In this document: positions 51,344 through 56,113 of the stretch, in pieces
How positions within the stretch are numbered: position 1 is the stretch's first letter
How the letters are laid out: each line of letters opens with the position of its first letter
NCBI GenBank assembly: GCA_945901405.1
Contig: CAMDLH010000018.1
Coordinates: forward strand, 1 to 56,113
Direction: 5' to 3'
DNA from: Bordetella parapertussis
GTDB taxonomy: Bacteria > Pseudomonadota > Gammaproteobacteria > Burkholderiales > SG8-41
Length of the DNA stretch: 56,113 nucleotides
Made by a program: the position numbers and the translations under genes
Notes under the pieces: generated by a model
Database searches by the model: none
Seen by the model: only the letters and a program-made list of their open reading frames with translations
Told to the model about the DNA's origin: nothing

Positions 51344-53173
51344 TTACCCCGGCAGCCGCGCGCGAATGGCCTTGATGATCCCGGCCTTGTTCAACCCTGC
51401 CTCGGCCAGTTGAATCGACGGATCGCCCTGATCGATAAACCGATCCGGCAGTCCCAGTTGCAACACCGACACCGTGCGCCCATGTTGTTGCAAGGCCTCA
51501 AGCACCGCGCTTCCGGCGCCGCCCATAATTACGTTTTCTTCGACAGTCACCAGCAATTCGTGCGTATCGGCGAGCTTCAACACCAATTCCACATCCAGCG
51601 GCTTGACGAAGCGCATGTTGGCGGCCGTTGCATCGAGTTCAGCCGCTGCTTCAAGGCTCGCGGTAAGCGGCGCGCCGAATGCAAGTATGGCGATCTTTTT
51701 GCCCTCGCGCCGCAGCTCACCCTTGCCGATGGGCAGCGACTCAAAATCACGCACAATCACCGTGCCCGGCCCCGTTCCGCGCGGGTAACGCACCGCCGCC
51801 GGCGTGTTCATCGCGAACGCGGTGTTGAGCATGTGCCAGCATTCGTTTTCGTCACCCGGCGTCATCACCGTCATGTTGGGCAGGCAGCGCAGATACGACA
51901 GATCGAACGCGCCGTGATGCGTGGCGCCGTCAGCGCCCACCAGGCCCGCGCGATCCATCGCGAACATCACCGGCAAGTTCTGAATCTGCACATCGTGTAT
52001 CAACTGATCGTAGGCGCGCTGCAAAAAGGTCGAGTAGATCGCCACCACCGGCTTCACGCCATCGCACGCGAGGCCCGCGGCGAATGTGACCGAATGCTGC
52101 TCGGCGATTCCCACGTCAAAGTAACGATCAGGGAATTGTTCCGCGTACTGCACCATGCCCGAACCTTCGCGCATCGCGGGCGTAATGGCGACAAGGCGCT
52201 TGTCGTGCGCTGCCATCGCGCACAACCACTCGCCGAAAATCTGCATATACGCAGGCTTGCCACCCGACTTGCCGCCGACGATGCCGTTCACCGGCTCGAA
52301 CTTCGACACACCGTGATACAGCACCGGATCAGCCTCGGCGAGTTCGTAGCCCTGCCCCTTGCGCGTCACCACATGCAGGAACTGCGGGCCTTTCAGTTTC
52401 TTGATGTTGTTCAGCGTGGGCAGCAGCGAATCGAGATCGTGGCCGTCGATGGGGCCGATGTAGTTGAAGCCGAATTCCTCGAACATCGTGCTCGGCGTCA
52501 CCATGCCCTTGACGTGTTCCTCGGCGCGGCGCGCGATGTTGCCGAGCATGCGTTCCCCCAGCCCCTTGGCCTTGGCGTAAAAACGCCCGGACAGCAGCCC
52601 CGCCAGATATTTATTCAGCGCGCCCACCGGTGGCGAGATCGACATATCGTTGTCGTTCAGTATCACCAACAGATCGACATCCATGTCGCCCGCGTTGTTC
52701 AACGCCTCGAACGCCATGCCCGCCGTCATCGCGCCGTCGCCGATGATCGCCACCGCGCGCCGCTTTGCGCCCGTGATCTTCGAGGCCACCGCCATGCCCA
52801 GCGCCGCGCTGATCGAGGTGCTCGAATGCGCGGTGCCGAAGGTGTCGTATTCGGATTCGGTGCGCTGCGGAAAGCCCGACAAGCCCTGCCACATGCGCAA
52901 TTTGTTCATGCGCTCGCGCCGGCCCGTCAGCACCTTGTGGCCGTAGGTTTGATGGCCCACGTCCCACACCAGCCGGTCGTTGGGCGTGTCGAACACATAG
53001 TGCAGCGCGATGGTGAGTTCGACCGTGCCGAGATTCGACGACAGATGGCCGCCGGTTTGACTCACCGACTCGATGAGGAATTGCCTCAGCTCGTTTGCCA
53101 GCCCGCGCAACTGACTGCGCTCCAGCAAACGCAACTCGGCGGGCGAGTTGATCGATTTCAGCAGTTCATACAT
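51344..53173 (-). CDS. dxs: 1-deoxy-D-xylulose-5-phosphate synthase
   Basis: A 609-residue thiamine-diphosphate enzyme joining pyruvate and glyceraldehyde 3-phosphate in the MEP isoprenoid pathway. [16 protein letters not shown] near residue 70, [20 protein letters not shown] near 145 (the ThDP GDG...N motif) and [18 protein letters not shown] near 410 are diagnostic. The start overlaps the ispA stop by one base, as in many proteobacteria. Confidence 0.97.
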   Translation of the reverse strand: MYELLKSINSPAELRLLERSQLRGLANELRQFLIESVSQTGGHLSSNLGTVELTIALHYVFDTPNDRLVWDVGHQTYGHKVLTGRRERMNKLRMWQGLSGFPQRTESEYDTFGTAHSSTSISAALGMAVASKITGAKRRAVAIIGDGAMTAGMAFEALNNAGDMDVDLLVILNDNDMSISPPVGALNKYLAGLLSGRFYAKAKGLGERMLGNIARRAEEHVKGMVTPSTMFEEFGFNYIGPIDGHDLDSLLPTLNNIKKLKGPQFLHVVTRKGQGYELAEADPVLYHGVSKFEPVNGIVGGKSGGKPAYMQIFGEWLCAMAAHDKRLVAITPAMREGSGMVQYAEQFPDRYFDVGIAEQHSVTFAAGLACDGVKPVVAIYSTFLQRAYDQLIHDVQIQNLPVMFAMDRAGLVGADGATHHGAFDLSYLRCLPNMTVMTPGDENECWHMLNTAFAMNTPAAVRYPRGTGPGTVIVRDFESLPIGKGELRREGKKIAILAFGAPLTASLEAAAELDATAANMRFVKPLDVELVLKLADTHELLVTVEENVIMGGAGSAVLEALQQHGRTVSVLQLGLPDRFIDQGDPSIQLAEAGLNKAGIIKAIRARLPG

Positions 53174-54072
53174 CAGAATTTACGCAGCACGATGAAATCG
53201 GCCAGTTGCCGCAGACGTAGCGCGCGCCCGTCAAATCCTTCAAGCGCTTTCATCGCGTCCTGACGCAGTTCCCCGGCGAGCTCCTTCGAGCGTTGCACGC
53301 CGATGGCGCTGACGTACGTGGGCTTGCCCTGCTGCGCGTCCTTGCCGGCGGTCTTGCCCAGCGTCGCGGTGGAGGCTTCGATATCAAGCACATCGTCAAC
53401 GACTTGAAACGCAAGCCCGATCAACTTGGCGAAGCTATCAACCTGCGATTGCTCCTTCTCGCTCAAACCGCTGCCGCATTTCAGTCCAAGCAAGGCCGAG
53501 GCGCGAATAATCGCGCCGGTCTTGTGCACATGCATGAATTCGAGTTCAGGCACTGTCAATGTCTTGCCCACGGATTCGAGATCGATCGCCTGCCCGCCCG
53601 CCATGCCGCGCGAGCCTGAGGCCGACGCCAGCAGCTTCACCATCTCCAGTTGCACCGACAAATCGTCGGATAATCGGTAATCGCTCAACACCTGAAACGC
53701 GAGGCTTTGCAGCGCATCGCCCACCAGCAGCGCGGTCGGCTCGTCGTATTCAACATGGCATGTCGGTTTGCCCCGCCGCAACACGTCATCATCCATGCAC
53801 GGCAGATCGTCGTGCACCAGCGAATAAGCGTGAATCATTTCCACCGCGCAGCCCGCGATGGCCACCCGCGCGGGATCCGCGCCGGATAACTCGCCCGCCG
53901 CGAATGCGAGCAGCGGACGCACGCGTTTGCCGCCGCCCAGCGCCGCATAGCGCATCGCCGCGTGCAGGCGTTGCGGCGCGATGCCGGATGACGGCAGCAG
54001 TTTCACCAATTGCGCCTCGGTGAGCTTTTGCCGGTCTGCCGCCCAGCTTTGAAAATCGGGAGTGTCCGTCAC
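53173..54072 (-). CDS. ispA: Farnesyl diphosphate synthase
   Basis: A 299-residue prenyltransferase making C15 farnesyl diphosphate. The first Asp-rich motif is [15 protein letters not shown] with the short-chain-type spacing; the second is [24 protein letters not shown] near residue 50 is also typical. It overlaps dxs and follows xseB by 4 bases, so the three genes are one operon. Confidence 0.95.
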   Translation of the reverse strand: MTDTPDFQSWAADRQKLTEAQLVKLLPSSGIAPQRLHAAMRYAALGGGKRVRPLLAFAAGELSGADPARVAIAGCAVEMIHAYSLVHDDLPCMDDDVLRRGKPTCHVEYDEPTALLVGDALQSLAFQVLSDYRLSDDLSVQLEMVKLLASASGSRGMAGGQAIDLESVGKTLTVPELEFMHVHKTGAIIRASALLGLKCGSGLSEKEQSQVDSFAKLIGLAFQVVDDVLDIEASTATLGKTAGKDAQQGKPTYVSAIGVQRSKELAGELRQDAMKALEGFDGRALRLRQLADFIVLRKF

Positions 54073-54076
54073 GGCG

Positions 54077-54319
54077 TTATTGTTCGGCCGCGCCGAAATT
54101 TTTCAGCACGCCGTCTTCGAGTATCTTGACCTGCTGCTGCGCATCGCTGAGCGCCGATTGGCAAAACTTCAGCAGCTCCGCGCCACGTTTGTAGGCGGCA
54201 AGCGATTTTTCGAGCGGTAGCTGCCCCGCCTCCATGCTCGCAACGATATCTTCAAGCTCGGCGAGAGCCGATTCGAACGTGGGGTTGGATTCTGCGTCGG
54301 ATTTTATGGTTTTAGGCAT
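54077..54319 (-). CDS. xseB: Exodeoxyribonuclease VII small subunit
   Basis: An 80-residue helical protein. FESALAELEDIVASMEAGQL followed by PLEKSLAAYKRGAELLKFCQ and a short tail matches XseB. It binds the large subunit XseA to make a single-strand-specific nuclease. It is the first gene of the xseB-ispA-dxs operon; xseA is not in the window. The 214-base gap upstream to the divergent gene has no recognised element. Confidence 0.95.
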   Translation of the reverse strand: MPKTIKSDAESNPTFESALAELEDIVASMEAGQLPLEKSLAAYKRGAELLKFCQSALSDAQQQVKILEDGVLKNFGAAEQ

Positions 54320-54533
54320 GCTGCTCGTGCTGCGGCACTGGCACGGCGGGGAAACCGAAAGGTTAACCTAATCAGTCTCTTGCGGTCAATTAAAGGCGCG
54401 CGCCAAGTGCCCATCCTGACACCGCGCAGGCCGCGCCGTCTTAAGGGACGTGGTTGCGCGATAGCATTCGCGTTTCCCGCCGAAATTGATCCACCCCATT
54501 CACCATCAAGGAAAAGAAAAGAGAGAGGCCGCC

Positions 54534-55055
54534 ATGCTGGAATTTACAAGAACATTCTTGAAAACCGCGATCCCGTTCGGATTATTTCTTGGCGCAATCA
54601 TGTGGCTGGCCGACAGCCCAATGATGGAAGCCGCGATCTGGGGCATCGCGGCTGGCACGATATTCGGCTTGTGCGTCGCATGGGAAAAGTTGCGCCTGAA
54701 GAAAGAATTCGCCGGCAAGTATGTGCCCGAAGCCGGCGACACACTGCTGCGCGAAGCGCAGTCCAGCCACATGCAGCAAGGCTCCCTGTTTTTTACCCCA
54801 GTGAGCGCCGGCTACCTGCACCTGACCGGCCGCAAACTGCACTTCAAACCGCGCCGCACTCAGACCAAAGCGCGCGAAGTGAGCATGGCGCTCGCCGATA
54901 TTGTTGAAGTCACGCCATACCGCGCGCTGGGCATCTATGGCAACGGCGTGCAAGTGCGCACCGCGCAGGGTGAAGAACGCTTCCTCGTCAACATCGGCGG
55001 CAACCAGGCGTGGGTTGACGCTATCACTACCGCAAAGTCGGCGGCACACGCCTGA
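54534..55055 (+). CDS. Membrane protein with a GRAM/PH-like domain
   Basis: A 173-residue protein. Two helices near the N-terminus (about 8-23 and 30-48) are followed by a beta-rich region: YLHLTGRKLHFKPRRTQTK, VSMALADIVEVTPYRALGIY, GVQVRTAQGEERFLVNIGG and QAWVDAI, which reads like a GRAM/PH fold. A membrane-surface binding role is plausible; no catalytic motif is seen. The ATG follows GAGAGAGG; the frame reaches further up without a better start. It is divergent from xseB and is followed by the DUF3916-like gene after 9 bases. Confidence 0.68.
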   Translation: MLEFTRTFLKTAIPFGLFLGAIMWLADSPMMEAAIWGIAAGTIFGLCVAWEKLRLKKEFAGKYVPEAGDTLLREAQSSHMQQGSLFFTPVSAGYLHLTGRKLHFKPRRTQTKAREVSMALADIVEVTPYRALGIYGNGVQVRTAQGEERFLVNIGGNQAWVDAITTAKSAAHA

Positions 55056-55064
55056 GTTAGCCGC

Positions 55065-55592
55065 ATGCGCCAACTCAGCATCCGCCCCGATGAAAAACTG
55101 CGCGGCGTAAAGCGCCGCCTGCGCGCGCTCGCCACCTGGGCGTCGCGCTTCGAGGGTTGGTTCCCGCCACGCGCGGAATGGGATTCAAAGTTCTCGAATT
55201 ACAAGATTCCGGTGGCGGACCGCTTGGTGCGCCCGCCGCACACCACGCGCGAGATTCAGGCGGCGTGTCTGCGCCAAATGCTGCGCGCGGCCACTCATCT
55301 TGCGGCGGCGCGGCCGGCCGAACTGCGTGACACCTGCCGCATTGGCGTGTTGCTCACGCTGCCAGATATGTGGGACAGCGAAGTCACGGTGTTTTTCGAC
55401 CGCAACTATTATCGCGGCTTTTTGCACAACGATGCCGCATACGCTGGGCGCAGCCTCTGCGCCGAATTCGGCGTTGAAAAACCTGCGGCATTCATCGAGA
55501 ACGGCGCGCTGGTTCAAACCGAAGACGAACTCGACAATGGCCGCAAGATCATCCGCAGCTCGGAGTGGTGGACTATCGGCGAAGCGTTTTGA
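55065..55592 (+). CDS. DUF3916-like hypothetical protein
   Basis: A 175-residue soluble protein. KLRGVKRRLRALATWASRFE, NYKIPVADRLVRPPHT, LPDMWDSEVTVFFDRNYYRG and the C-terminal SSEWWTIGEAF resemble my recollection of DUF3916 proteins, but I cannot test this. No enzyme motif or signal peptide is visible. Such genes turn up singly in many bacteria, sometimes with contact-dependent or immunity-type loci; none is obvious here. It lies 9 bases after the GRAM-like gene. Confidence 0.6.
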   Translation: MRQLSIRPDEKLRGVKRRLRALATWASRFEGWFPPRAEWDSKFSNYKIPVADRLVRPPHTTREIQAACLRQMLRAATHLAAARPAELRDTCRIGVLLTLPDMWDSEVTVFFDRNYYRGFLHNDAAYAGRSLCAEFGVEKPAAFIENGALVQTEDELDNGRKIIRSSEWWTIGEAF

Positions 55593-55670
55593 GCTGCGGC
55601 ACGCGCCCTGATAGGCCGTGCCGGAGCGCGTCTATAGGCATATCTTCCGGTGCATCATTCTTATAAATTG

Positions 55671-55693
55671 TTGTTAATAAACCATTACTTACA
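55671..55693. repeat. AT-rich dispersed repeat, copy F
   Basis: TTAATAAACCATTACTTACA ends three bases before the ATG of the TPR gene, in the same relation to a start codon as copy D. Confidence 0.5.
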
Positions 55694-55696
55694 ATA

Positions 55697-56113
55697 ATGC
55701 CGAATCGAACTATCCTGATATGGGCGTGCATTGTGGCGCTGGCCCTTGCCGCTGCAATCGCGCCCGCGCTGTTGCACGCACAACCCACGCCCTCGCACGA
55801 CACTGCCATCCGCAAGGTGGTTGAACGCGCCGTAAACGCCAAGGATGCGCGTCAATTCGAGCAGGCGATTACGCATTACCGTGAAGCGCTTGCGATGGCG
55901 CGCGCTGCCAAGGACTCAAGCTGGGAAATCAGCCTGCTCGACGACATCAGCGAGCAATATCTCGCACTCGGGCGTTATAAGGAAACGCTCGACTACCAGC
56001 TGCAGGCGCATGCCCTGGAACCCAAGGACCATGTCGGCGCGGGTGACATAAGCCTTGCGCGCGCTTATCAACTCAACGGCGACTTCACGCGCGCGCGGCC
56101 GTTGTTCGAGCAC
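55697..56113 (+). CDS. Secreted tetratricopeptide-repeat protein, 3' end beyond the window
   Basis: An open frame of 139 codons running to the right edge. It starts MPNRTILIWACIVALALAAA, a signal peptide ending near LLHAQ, and then contains TPR-like helices: ARQFEQAITHYREALAMARA, then ISEQYLALGRYKETLDYQLQ, then ISLARAYQLNGDFTRARPLF. Such repeats bind proteins; domains that may follow (kinase-like, caspase-like CHAT, transglutaminase) cannot be seen. No SD is visible, since the AT-rich repeat ends at the start. Confidence 0.82.
   Translation, partial: MPNRTILIWACIVALALAAAIAPALLHAQPTPSHDTAIRKVVERAVNAKDARQFEQAITHYREALAMARAAKDSSWEISLLDDISEQYLALGRYKETLDYQLQAHALEPKDHVGAGDISLARAYQLNGDFTRARPLFEH

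Noticed and set aside
51321..51376. Tiny plus-strand frame of 13 codons from a TTG with a perfect AAGGAGG
   Set aside because: Runs into the dxs 3' end with no recognisable peptide; the SD-like text may be chance.
51410..53263. 617-codon plus-strand frame opposite dxs
   Set aside because: Composition (His, Arg, Val) and lack of motifs mark it as the shadow of dxs.
1..56113. CRISPR array, tRNA, rRNA, transposase or integrase genes
   Set aside because: None recognised; the repeats found are irregularly spaced palindromes, not evenly spaced direct repeats, and no recombinase motif was seen.

Overview
The window looks like a chromosomal segment of a GC-rich betaproteobacterium, most likely of the Burkholderiales or a close relative. 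The evidence is the many Bug/TctC-type periplasmic binding proteins, the betaproteobacterial families DUF3567 and DUF3579, and the block argD-argF-DUF4124-argG, xseB-ispA-dxs, murJ/rpsT. No tRNA, rRNA or CRISPR array was recognised, and no gap longer than about 260 bases lacks a gene.

Layout. Bases 1-124 (minus strand) appear to be the 5' end of a group II intron, most like class IIC, inserted directly behind a palindromic repeat hairpin; the rest lies off the left edge. Bases 171-15437 are an accessory catabolic region: a tricarballylate-dehydrogenase-like flavoprotein, a CCG-domain Fe-S protein, six Bug receptors, an unsecreted NMT1-like protein, two sulfatases, a PhyH dioxygenase, an HCCA-isomerase-like protein and a TauD/TfdA dioxygenase. 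Bases 15647-22202 (minus) hold a complete RND efflux operon (adaptor lipoprotein, HAE1-type pump, outer membrane factor) followed by a small two-span membrane protein. Bases 22391-38045 return to accessory metabolism: quinol-monooxygenase-like protein, enolase-superfamily enzyme, AI-2E family permease, three more Bug receptors, greB with a catalytically degenerate Deg-like protein, an IclR regulator, an epsilon-exonuclease/GIY-YIG fusion, two MmgE/PrpD proteins, a metzincin-like lipoprotein, a class II aldolase and a VOC protein. From 38122 onward the content is mostly housekeeping: DUF3567, EamA permease, murJ, rpsT, DUF3579, arginine biosynthesis, ppnP, yajQ, a flavoprotein, an amidotransferase, a retropepsin-like protease, ribBA, folE, dxs, ispA, xseB, and a TPR protein cut by the right edge.

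How it fits together. Nine Bug receptors occur without any TctA/TctB membrane subunits, each beside an oxidoreductase, hydrolase or lyase. This suggests a scavenging region for carboxylated or sulfated organic compounds whose uptake uses permeases encoded elsewhere (inference). The minus-strand series xseB-ispA-dxs-folE-ribBA places isoprenoid, folate and riboflavin precursor synthesis together, with a strong hairpin between dxs and folE.

Non-coding structure is abundant: REP-like GC palindromes in mirrored pairs, a recurring AT-rich ~29-bp motif at gene boundaries (twice inside signal peptides), and several intergenic inverted-repeat families. The best observation is the intron boundary, because two uninterrupted copies of its target repeat also occur in the window.
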